From CAZQIC01 sp964593555 (GTDB taxonomy: Bacteria; Bacteroidota; Bacteroidia; JAFLBG01), in contig CAZQIC010000101.1 in NCBI GenBank assembly GCA_964593555.1, positions 1 through 18,084 of the forward strand: a DNA stretch of 18,084 nt, written 5' to 3'. The position numbers were made by a program, and so were the translations under genes. The notes under the pieces were generated by a model. That model made no database searches and was not told the origin of the DNA. It saw only the letters and a program-made list of their open reading frames with translations. Each line of letters opens with the position of its first letter. The stretch's first letter is position 1. Of this stretch, positions 1 through 5,814 are shown piece after piece.

Positions 1-271
1 CACTACTACTATAAGATAATTATATATATATCAATATATTATAATAATTCCATAAAGATTTTTGTAGTAAGTGTAGTAGTTGTAGTAACGTAGTAATATC
101 AAAACAGAAAAATAGGATTTTGATTTTATTTCGGTAAAACATTTTACAAATCACTACAAAATAATACAAATACATTCAAAGCAATATACCTCGCTACACG
201 TAGAACACAGCCCCGAACAGCACTCCCCATATTTGTTCCGAAATTATTTACAATCACTAAAAAATCGGAAC
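1..271. other. Non-coding AT-rich leader before the virus-like gene block
   Basis: No convincing gene is seen here. The stretch holds a very AT-rich core (about 13-62), a GTAGTA-type direct repeat array (63-96), a reverse-orientation match of the repeat near 152-160 (TCACTACAA), an inverted-looking match at 1-11 (CACTACTACTA), and a dyad ending at the first start codon (234-272). An AT-rich core beside short repeats fits an origin or a regulatory region, but no replication protein lies in the window to support the origin reading. A TTG codon at 233 would extend the first gene upstream, but the ATG at 272 is a better start. Confidence 0.6.
63..96 (+). repeat. Short tandem TGTAGTAA-type repeat array
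   Basis: Four near-identical copies: TGTAGTAA (63-70), TGTAGTAG (72-79), TGTAGTAA (81-88) and CGTAGTAA (89-96). The first three repeat with a 9-nt period. The array sits directly downstream of an AT-rich stretch. Such arrays can be iterons for an initiator protein, DnaA-trio-like TAG/TAA repeats, or regulator binding sites. The sequence alone does not decide between these. Confidence 0.5.
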
Positions 272-272
272 A
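234..272 (+). promoter_or_regulatory. Dyad TGTTCCGA-N23-TCGGAACA ending at the first start codon
   Basis: TGTTCCGA at 234-241 is perfectly inverted as TCGGAACA at 265-272, and the last base is the A of the ATG at 272. Read as RNA it is an 8-bp stem with a 23-nt loop at the ribosome entry site. Read as DNA it is two half-sites about three helical turns apart. Either could control the first gene of the block. No function is shown. Confidence 0.4.
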
Positions 273-544
273 TGAAAATCATAAATGCAAGTCTTCTACC
301 AATCGGCTCAAAAGAACGAGCAACATTTCCAGTCGCAGAAATTTTACTGGAAGGAAACATTGACCCGGTAAATAAAACTATTATCAAAAACGGAATACCA
401 TACGCTTTGGAATCTCTGCAATGGGAAATTCTCGATGTTCCCACAGAAGTAACAGAAACGGTACAACCTGAAACTGCTACAACAGTAACCGAAGAAAAAA
501 AGGAAGTTGAACAACCAACAACTACCGAAAAAGCACCTGAATAA
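272..544 (+). CDS. Small hypothetical protein with Thr/Glu/Pro-rich tail
   Basis: A 90-residue protein of unknown function and the first gene of the plus-strand block. The N-terminal 55 residues are mixed and probably beta-rich (start MKIINASLLPIG). From about residue 58 onward the sequence is a low-complexity tail rich in Thr, Glu, Val and Pro, likely disordered. There is no signal peptide or membrane segment. The ATG at 272 is preferred over a TTG at 233 because residues coded upstream of it overlap an 8-bp dyad and look non-native. The same-strand, close-spaced context suggests an accessory structural or assembly protein, but I do not recognise the family. Confidence 0.65.
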   Translation: MKIINASLLPIGSKERATFPVAEILLEGNIDPVNKTIIKNGIPYALESLQWEILDVPTEVTETVQPETATTVTEEKKEVEQPTTTEKAPE

Positions 545-580
545 ATTTTAAAGGAACACGCTAAAGCGTAACACAAACAC

Positions 581-823
581 ATGAGCGGAAATAGCAATAA
601 TCTTTTAGCATTTATCGGGGGCTTTATCGGAGCGATGACCCACTATGTCAACAGCATTAATATTTTACTCAATCTCAAAATTGATGAACTGCTTGATTTT
701 ACAATACACTCACTCATTGGCGGTGCAATCATGGTAGCTGTGAAAGTTCTCGGAGACTGGATACTGCACAAAATAAAAAATCCAAAACCACAAGACAATA
801 AAGAAAACAAGCCGAATGAATAA
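581..823 (+). CDS. Two-TM small membrane protein, holin-like
   Basis: An 80-residue protein with two hydrophobic stretches, about residues 8-32 and 40-63, and a charged, hydrophilic C-terminus ending KPNE. Size and topology fit class II holins or small virion membrane proteins. Its stop overlaps the next start by 8 nt in the sequence AATGAATAACA, which suggests coupled translation. The 2-TM gene at 10707-10931 has the same arrangement, including the same overlap sequence. With another holin-like gene beside the lysin genes, this copy may be a virion membrane protein rather than the lysis holin. The family is not identified. Confidence 0.7.
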   Translation: MSGNSNNLLAFIGGFIGAMTHYVNSINILLNLKIDELLDFTIHSLIGGAIMVAVKVLGDWILHKIKNPKPQDNKENKPNE

Positions 824-1325
824 CACCGGAAAAATATTACTTATTGGTGGAGCTGCAACCGCTTTGGTTGTCGGAGTTGTGCATGTTATTAAAACCTCTG
901 ATACTGCCGACAAAATAGATATACACCTTGAAAATTTCGGCATTAAAAAGCAGGGAGTAAGTGGAATAGGTTCTTTCAAACTGCCCGGAAAAGTAGTATT
1001 CAAAGCCGATATAAAAGCAAGCAATCCAACGGATAGTGATTTAGTTATTTCCAAACCATATCTGAAAGTTTTTTATAAAGACACGCAAATAGCCAATTCC
1101 AACGCATCCGGGGAAACAATTAATCTCAAAGCAAAAGACATTACCTATATCAACGATGTGGATGTAGAGTTTCACGCATTGGATGTATTGCCTATCATGC
1201 CTGACTTTCTAAAATATATTGCTAACCGTTTCACAGGAAAACCGTCAACAAGAAAAGTTCGGGTTGATATTCTGACCACTGCAAATGGCATTAACACTAT
1301 ACAAACAAAGGAGGTATCAATATGA
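816..1325 (+). CDS. Membrane-anchored LEA14/WHy-like beta-sandwich protein
   Basis: A 169-residue protein. Residues 5-25 are a hydrophobic anchor (MNNTGKILLIGGAATALVVG). After it come residues 50-120 with the look of a late-embryogenesis-abundant type 2 / WHy domain: an alternating beta pattern around N-P-T-D (about residue 60), then a hydrophobic-x-Y-K segment and I-A-N. In other proteins this fold is an Ig-like beta sandwich on membrane-tethered or structural proteins. It starts inside the preceding gene (8-nt overlap), and its last codons carry the ribosome-binding site of the next gene. A membrane-linked virion or assembly role is inferred. The LEA-like call is from pattern only and moderately sure. 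Confidence 0.6.
   Translation: MNNTGKILLIGGAATALVVGVVHVIKTSDTADKIDIHLENFGIKKQGVSGIGSFKLPGKVVFKADIKASNPTDSDLVISKPYLKVFYKDTQIANSNASGETINLKAKDITYINDVDVEFHALDVLPIMPDFLKYIANRFTGKPSTRKVRVDILTTANGINTIQTKEVSI
1307..1315 (+). promoter_or_regulatory. Canonical Shine-Dalgarno AAAGGAGGT for the transglutaminase-like gene
   Basis: AAAGGAGGT lies 6 nt before the ATG at 1322, inside the end of the previous gene. The other starts in the block lack such a site and follow A/C-rich leaders, as is usual in Bacteroidota. This strong site stands out and fixes the start codon. Confidence 0.65.
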
Positions 1326-3223
1326 GAAACCTACTTGACATAGAAAAATCAGCGCAAAGAAATATCCGTAGCGGTCTGCAATACGATAATCTTTTTCCTC
1401 CTGCAAACCTATTGGATAAAGTAAAGCACAGAGACGGCAATGTAAAAGATACTGTTAAACTAATGCAGCAAGTCGTGTATCAATACATTGACGATACAAA
1501 ACTGATTGCACCAAAACTCAAAGGAGAAACCTTAGAAGAAACCTGTTACAACGTTTGGAGATTTGTTTATTCACATTGCCAATACAGGTTAGATGAAAAA
1601 GGAGTTGAACAATTGAGGAGACCTGCAAGGGCTTGGCATGACAGGATTAACGGAGTTGATTGTGATTGCTATTCAATTTTTGTGAGTTCCATTCTTACCA
1701 ACCTTGACATACCACATTCATTCAGGATAACTAAGTATGATGAAGACTGGCAACACGTGTACGTGATTGTTCCAAAACCCAACGGAGAGCATTACACACT
1801 TGATTGCGTTGCACATCATTTCGATTACGAAAAACCATTCACAGACAAAATAGATTATCACATGACACAATTAAACGGTATTCCAATAGCCATACTATCA
1901 GGCGTAGGCAAATCGCCTGACGATGAGCTTTACAGTATTTTATCAGGAGTTGATTTCGCAGAGATTGACTACCTCGAAGGATTAGGCAGAACGCCTTCCG
2001 GTGAACAAGAGCTAAAAGCTATCTACGATCACTTGGTAAGAACACGGGATTATATTACAAAAAATCCCCAATCAGTTATAACCTCTGGCGGAGCAAAGGC
2101 ACATCTCGATATGCTTAACTACGCTATTGATAACTGGCACACATCAGACCGGGACAAAGCTTTAGACCTTTTAGAACAGGAAGAAGACCGATGGAATGAA
2201 CACAACGGAGTTCAAGGATTTGATGGAGACGATGAAGAAATAAATGGTCTCGGTGCAAGTAAAGGCAAAAAGAAATTTTGGAGCAAGGTAAAAGATGCTG
2301 CAAAAAAAGTTGGTCAAGGCTTAAAGAAAGTAGGAAAATTTCTTGTACGCTTTAACCCCTTGACACTCGCAGTTCGTGGGGGCTTCTTACTTGCAATGAA
2401 AATCAATTTGCTGCACATGGCGAAAAAACTTTATCCCGCCTACTTATCGGAAGAGGAAGCAAAAGCAAAAGGCGTTAGCCATGACAAATGGCAAAAAGCT
2501 AAAGATGTTATTGCAAAAATCGAACACATTTTTGTTGATGTGTTGCAAGGAAAAGCCGACAAGCTAAAGCACGCTATTATGAGTGGCAGGGCAGCAAAGC
2601 AATTTCACGGCTTCGGAGAGCTGGGCGAACCGGCAACAATCGCTACTGTGATTACCGCAGTTACTCCCCTTGTAGCGGCTTACGCAGCAATTAAAAAAGC
2701 CGGATTAAATAATAAAGATGAGGACGAAGGTGTAGAAGGCTTCGGAGACATGGACGAACTGGAAGGACTTGGCAAAAAGAAATCAGCAAAAGCAGATGGG
2801 GGCGAAGACGGAGCTTCGGATGGAGCGAAACAAGGATTCATTCAGTTAATTAAAAATTGGTGGAAAAAAGCACATGGCTCTGAAAAAGCTGTTGCACCTG
2901 AAACCGTTTCCGATGCTGAAAAAGAACCAAATGAAAAAGGTGCATCCGATGAAGGAGCAAGTAGTACCGCATTAAAAAAAGCAGAAGGCGAAGACGATAA
3001 ATCCGGGGACGGTGGTGGTGGTTTTATGAAAATCATTAAAGCAAATCCTATCCCTGTGGCAATTGGCGGAGTAGCATTAGTAACAGGAATAGTTTTACTG
3101 GCTCGACATGCAATGAAAGACCCTGCAAAGAAACAACATGCACCTGCATTAAGTGGATATAAAAAGAAACGCAGAAAACCAAAACCCGGACACAGAAATC
3201 CTAAAACAATAATTCTAAAATAA
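1322..3223 (+). CDS. Transglutaminase-fold protein with basic and membrane modules; probable polyprotein
   Basis: A 633-residue modular protein. Residues 60-190 form a transglutaminase-like (papain-fold) domain: Cys114 in GVDCDCYS, His145 in WQHVY, Asp161 in TLDC, the right order for a Cys-His-Asp triad. Next come a helical region (222-300), a strongly basic amphipathic stretch (312-345) running into a hydrophobic segment (346-365), a second hydrophobic segment (437-460), a low-complexity acidic/Gly linker (465-560), a clear TM helix (577-595) and a Lys/Arg-rich tail (613-627). Six copies of the motif hydrophobic-x-G-[LVF]-G, ending at residues 196, 222, 311, 432, 475 and 484, separate these modules. 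It may be both a maturation protease and a precursor of virion membrane or DNA-binding peptides. The start overlaps the previous stop (ATGA). The domain call is fairly sure; processing is inference. Confidence 0.75.
   Translation: MRNLLDIEKSAQRNIRSGLQYDNLFPPANLLDKVKHRDGNVKDTVKLMQQVVYQYIDDTKLIAPKLKGETLEETCYNVWRFVYSHCQYRLDEKGVEQLRRPARAWHDRINGVDCDCYSIFVSSILTNLDIPHSFRITKYDEDWQHVYVIVPKPNGEHYTLDCVAHHFDYEKPFTDKIDYHMTQLNGIPIAILSGVGKSPDDELYSILSGVDFAEIDYLEGLGRTPSGEQELKAIYDHLVRTRDYITKNPQSVITSGGAKAHLDMLNYAIDNWHTSDRDKALDLLEQEEDRWNEHNGVQGFDGDDEEINGLGASKGKKKFWSKVKDAAKKVGQGLKKVGKFLVRFNPLTLAVRGGFLLAMKINLLHMAKKLYPAYLSEEEAKAKGVSHDKWQKAKDVIAKIEHIFVDVLQGKADKLKHAIMSGRAAKQFHGFGELGEPATIATVITAVTPLVAAYAAIKKAGLNNKDEDEGVEGFGDMDELEGLGKKKSAKADGGEDGASDGAKQGFIQLIKNWWKKAHGSEKAVAPETVSDAEKEPNEKGASDEGASSTALKKAEGEDDKSGDGGGGFMKIIKANPIPVAIGGVALVTGIVLLARHAMKDPAKKQHAPALSGYKKKRRKPKPGHRNPKTIILK
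1895..2773 (+). other. Six candidate proteolytic sites hydrophobic-x-G-hydrophobic|G
   Basis: Encoded pentapeptides LSGVG (1895-1909), LEGLG (1973-1987), INGLG (2240-2254), FHGFG (2603-2617), VEGFG (2732-2746) and LEGLG (2759-2773). All lie after the transglutaminase-like domain, at or near module borders. They resemble the adenovirus protease consensus (M/I/L)-x-G-x|G. Recurrence is seen directly in the sequence; cleavage is inferred. Confidence 0.45.
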
Positions 3224-3229
3224 ATCACC

Positions 3230-3898
3230 ATGTACACAGAAGAACACGATTACAGCCATCATAAAAGGCGCAAAAAAAAGAAGTCCAAAAAAGGTCTTCA
3301 TGGCACGGGAGAAGCCAAAGGCAAACCCGGTGCAAAAAAGAATACCGGAATAGAACTAAGCAAACCGTTACTTGTTGTAGGCGGATTGCTTGCCGGAAAT
3401 TTAATTGGGAAAGGCATTGATAAATTCATTGCCGTTCCTGCCGATGCCACAGGCTTTCAAATCAAAGCACTTGTAAAACCTCTTGTTCAGGCAGGATTAG
3501 GCGTAGGTGTTATCCTGCTTGCAAGAGAGGGGACACAGGATAAAGATTCCACTAAAACAATTAAAGCACTTGCCCGCAGCTTAGGTTACGGTGTAGCCGG
3601 TGCAGGCGTTATCAGCGGAGTTAAACTCGTTAAGAGCGATTTGTTTGACGGCTTAGGTAATGACGATTCGCAAGTATTGGGAGCAAAACCAATTGAAGCG
3701 AAATACTACCGCGAAGCTAAAAACGAAATAATGCAGATGCTTCAGGACAATTCATTTCGTCCGGCATTACCGGAAGCAGATACTTCAAGAGTAAATGCAG
3801 CGGATAACAGAGAAGCTGAAATGTCAGGGTTGCATCTCGGAGAATCCGATAACGAAGACGTATCGGGGCTTGGGATAGAAGACGCTGAAATCATGTAA
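3230..3898 (+). CDS. Very basic membrane protein, candidate virion core/membrane precursor
   Basis: A 222-residue protein. Residues 10-21 are almost solid His/Lys/Arg (HHKRRKKKKSKK), followed by a Gly/Lys-rich stretch to residue 40. Hydrophobic segments at about 46-60, 81-98 and 117-131 suggest membrane insertion, and the C-terminus is acidic. The motif FDGLG (139-143) and VSGLG (211-215) matches the candidate sites in the preceding protein, with related LHGTG (23-27) and MSGLH (198-202). Cleavage at residue 26 would release a 26-residue polycationic peptide, reminiscent of the DNA-condensing mu peptide of adenovirus. It begins 6 nt after the preceding stop. No known family is recognised; the role is inferred from composition and context. 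Confidence 0.65.
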   Translation: MYTEEHDYSHHKRRKKKKSKKGLHGTGEAKGKPGAKKNTGIELSKPLLVVGGLLAGNLIGKGIDKFIAVPADATGFQIKALVKPLVQAGLGVGVILLAREGTQDKDSTKTIKALARSLGYGVAGAGVISGVKLVKSDLFDGLGNDDSQVLGAKPIEAKYYREAKNEIMQMLQDNSFRPALPEADTSRVNAADNREAEMSGLHLGESDNEDVSGLGIEDAEIM

Positions 3899-3956
3899 AA
3901 TCAATAAACACAAATCATAATCAACAACAATCACTAACAATTAAAAATCAATCACA
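3896..3956 (+). promoter_or_regulatory. G-free, AATCA-rich leader of the candidate capsid gene
   Basis: No G occurs between the stop region of the previous gene and the G of the ATG at 3957. The stretch is made of A, C and T with repeated AATCA/ATCA units. Such a leader cannot form strong RNA structure and suits high translation in Bacteroidota. It contains no obvious Shine-Dalgarno sequence. Confidence 0.5.
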
Positions 3957-4661
3957 ATGGACTTAAACACAATTGACCACGAGGATTTTGACCTCGGATT
4001 ATTAACAGTAGAACATGCTAACGAACTGATGGGCATGATCGCTGCAATGCCTCCCAATAAAAGAGGAATGGCAATGAAAAAAATGTGGAATAAAAAATCT
4101 CCAATCACAATGGAGAATGGCTCACGTGGCAAAATGCTTCGTTTGCTTCCTTACTTCCCGCCTGAAATCCGCAGAGGATTAATGGAAAAAAGGTTGCAAC
4201 TGGTGGATAGCGAATATTATTTCGTGAAATCTGTTGCCGGAGTTAAGAATATCAAAATGATACAGGACACCGACAACAAATCTGCGGGCTTGGGTAACGT
4301 GAGTAAACAGAAACTTGAAAAGGATAACCATTTCTGTTTGTCAGGCGTGGTACTTCTTACTGGCGTAGCTGCTAATAAAGAAGACGTAACATTTGATGTT
4401 ATTCCTCACGAAATCCGTAACGGAGAGTTCGAGTTTAAAATTAACGGAGGTAAAGCAATTACGCCTGCTTCGAGAGTATCATGCGAAATTTTTGATACCG
4501 GAAACCGTAACGACACCCGCAGGGGCTTATGGATGCTTGACAATCCTAAACCTGTGGAAGCAGAGCAAGCAATGGAGTTCAATATTGACTTTGCAACCGC
4601 ACCCGCAGCAAACACATGGGCGAAGGCAATTCTAATAGGTTCTTCCGTAGTGCCTTACTAA
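3957..4661 (+). CDS. Candidate major capsid protein
   Basis: A 234-residue protein with no membrane segment. Residues 1-112 look mostly helical and charged; residues 125-234 are beta-rich with alternating hydrophobic strands. SAGLG at 109-113 divides the halves and resembles the candidate processing sites of neighbouring genes, although Ser replaces the hydrophobic residue. The C-terminal half, about 110-120 residues, matches the size of the two beta-rich proteins downstream and of a single jelly roll. The gene is set apart by a G-free leader and a strong terminator, as expected for the most abundant virion protein. No HK97-type capsid signature was recognised. Capsid identity is inferred from expression signals, size and position, not from a recognised family. 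Confidence 0.5.
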   Translation: MDLNTIDHEDFDLGLLTVEHANELMGMIAAMPPNKRGMAMKKMWNKKSPITMENGSRGKMLRLLPYFPPEIRRGLMEKRLQLVDSEYYFVKSVAGVKNIKMIQDTDNKSAGLGNVSKQKLEKDNHFCLSGVVLLTGVAANKEDVTFDVIPHEIRNGEFEFKINGGKAITPASRVSCEIFDTGNRNDTRRGLWMLDNPKPVEAEQAMEFNIDFATAPAANTWAKAILIGSSVVPY

Positions 4662-4678
4662 GCACGGAAAGCCTTAAA

Positions 4679-4715
4679 GCGGGGGAGTTTGCATGTTTTC
4701 TCCCCCCGCCTTTTT
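4679..4715 (+). terminator. Strong intrinsic terminator after the candidate capsid gene
   Basis: GCGGGGGAG (4679-4687) pairs with CTCCCCCCGC (4700-4709) with one bulged C. The loop is 12 nt (TTTGCATGTTTT) and the stem is followed after one C by TTTTT (4711-4715). It is the only strong rho-independent terminator seen in the block, so transcription of the capsid gene may be separated from the genes that follow or be attenuated there. Confidence 0.9.
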
Positions 4716-4740
4716 GATTAATCATTAACTCATTACTACA

Positions 4741-5112
4741 ATGCGAAGACCAATTAAATATCAAATCATAAAACTGAAAATAACAGGCGTGGGAAGTTTT
4801 CCTATCAATGCAGAAACAGATAAAGCCTATAAGCTGGTAACAGGAGTGCATTATTCCAGTTCAGATCAGGTAGCGTTGAAAGACACGGAATTTGGAAAAC
4901 TGGAAATTGATTCCAACGAGATATTCGGACAAGGACACGAGGTAAAGATGATTACTACGGGCGAAGATGTTCCGCCTGATAATCGTTACTACACGCTCAA
5001 TGAGCGTGCGGAAGGAACAACAATAGCAGGAAGTATTATTGATGCTGGCAATGCTGCTGTTTATCCATACAATGCAAGAATTTATTTACGCCTCGAAAAT
5101 CCGTTAACATAA
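4741..5112 (+). CDS. Small beta-rich virion protein A, candidate single jelly roll
   Basis: A 123-residue protein with alternating hydrophobic/polar strands throughout and no signal or TM segment. Its C-terminal third aligns with the next protein: Y-x-TL-x3-E-x2-EG, a D-x-G-x-A turn, then YPYNARIYLRLE here against YPYKVRIYLECI there. These are clear paralogs. Two adjacent small beta-rich paralogs next to a larger capsid candidate recall viruses built from two single-jelly-roll capsid proteins, such as Thermus phage P23-77. Minor capsid, penton or spike-base roles are equally possible. It starts 25 nt after the terminator T-run, so it needs its own promoter or readthrough. Confidence 0.6.
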   Translation: MRRPIKYQIIKLKITGVGSFPINAETDKAYKLVTGVHYSSSDQVALKDTEFGKLEIDSNEIFGQGHEVKMITTGEDVPPDNRYYTLNERAEGTTIAGSIIDAGNAAVYPYNARIYLRLENPLT

Positions 5113-5489
5113 TGGAACGTACCAAATGGCATGTTATTCCGATAGAGAATATAACTGCTGATGAAGCAAGAAAAATTTCTTTTAAAATTCCGGCTAATAT
5201 AAAGCATTGCAGAGGCTTTCAATTTTCGGGGAATGTAGCAGGAAAAGAAGCGAACAATTTCGAGTTAGGGAATATCAGCCTATTTACTAATAATCGAAAA
5301 GCACACCCCTTGCATTATACCATTCATTCTGAGCCAATAGCTGAAAAGCAGGGAAAGTACGAGACGCTCAAATTAAGTGAGGACTTAGAAGGAAATTCTT
5401 TAATACAAGGGTATTATTTGGATTTGGGAACTGCCGAAAGTTATCCCTATAAAGTCAGAATCTATTTAGAGTGCATTATTTATGGATAA
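5112..5489 (+). CDS. Small beta-rich virion protein B, paralog of protein A
   Basis: A 125-residue protein that shares with the preceding gene the pattern K-Y-x-TL-x-L-x-E-D-L-EG-x-S-x-I-x-G followed by D-L-G-x-A and YPYKVRIYLECI. The N-terminal half is more divergent (MERTKWHVIPIENITADEA). The start overlaps the preceding stop by one base (TAATG), so the two products are probably made in linked amounts. There are no membrane segments and no catalytic motif. A virion shell or vertex role is inferred from paralogy and location. Confidence 0.6.
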   Translation: MERTKWHVIPIENITADEARKISFKIPANIKHCRGFQFSGNVAGKEANNFELGNISLFTNNRKAHPLHYTIHSEPIAEKQGKYETLKLSEDLEGNSLIQGYYLDLGTAESYPYKVRIYLECIIYG

Positions 5490-5802
5490 TTTTCTATTGG
5501 CACATATCGCGCAACGCATGAATGAAATGGGATACAAGGGTTTCCATTTCGAGCCGGCATACATATTTGTTGATGCTCCCTTTTTTGAGATAAAGGCTTA
5601 CAATGAGTTTTATTATCTCACGAGCAAATTTGTTGATGCTCAACTGGTAATAATATCCGACACGAATATTTTTAACGAAGCTGCCAACTTCCCTTTTTAC
5701 AACTTTTATGGCATACAGGAATTTTCAGGGCTGATAGAAATTTCGCAATTCATTACACCAATGAACCTTGAATTTGTAAGAGTAATACCAACATGCAATT
5801 AA
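5482..5802 (+). CDS. Small aromatic-rich hypothetical protein
   Basis: A 106-residue protein, start MDNFLLAHIAQRMNEMGY, unusually rich in Phe and Tyr (for example a stretch around PFFEIKAYNEFYYL near residues 33-46). It overlaps the preceding gene by 8 nt (ATGGATAA). There is no TM helix, signal or known motif. Residues 1-20 look helical and the remainder probably beta. The tight overlap with the two candidate virion proteins suggests a small structural or assembly factor. I do not recognise it. Confidence 0.6.
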   Translation: MDNFLLAHIAQRMNEMGYKGFHFEPAYIFVDAPFFEIKAYNEFYYLTSKFVDAQLVIISDTNIFNEAANFPFYNFYGIQEFSGLIEISQFITPMNLEFVRVIPTCN

Positions 5803-5814
5803 AATACCACAACA

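Noticed and set aside
1..96. CRISPR-like repeat array
   Set aside because: The repeat units are only 8-9 nt with no spacers of uniform length and no cas genes in the window.
557..568. Small hairpin ACGCTAAAGCGT between the first two genes
   Set aside because: The stem is only 4-5 bp with no T-run after it, so it is not a terminator.
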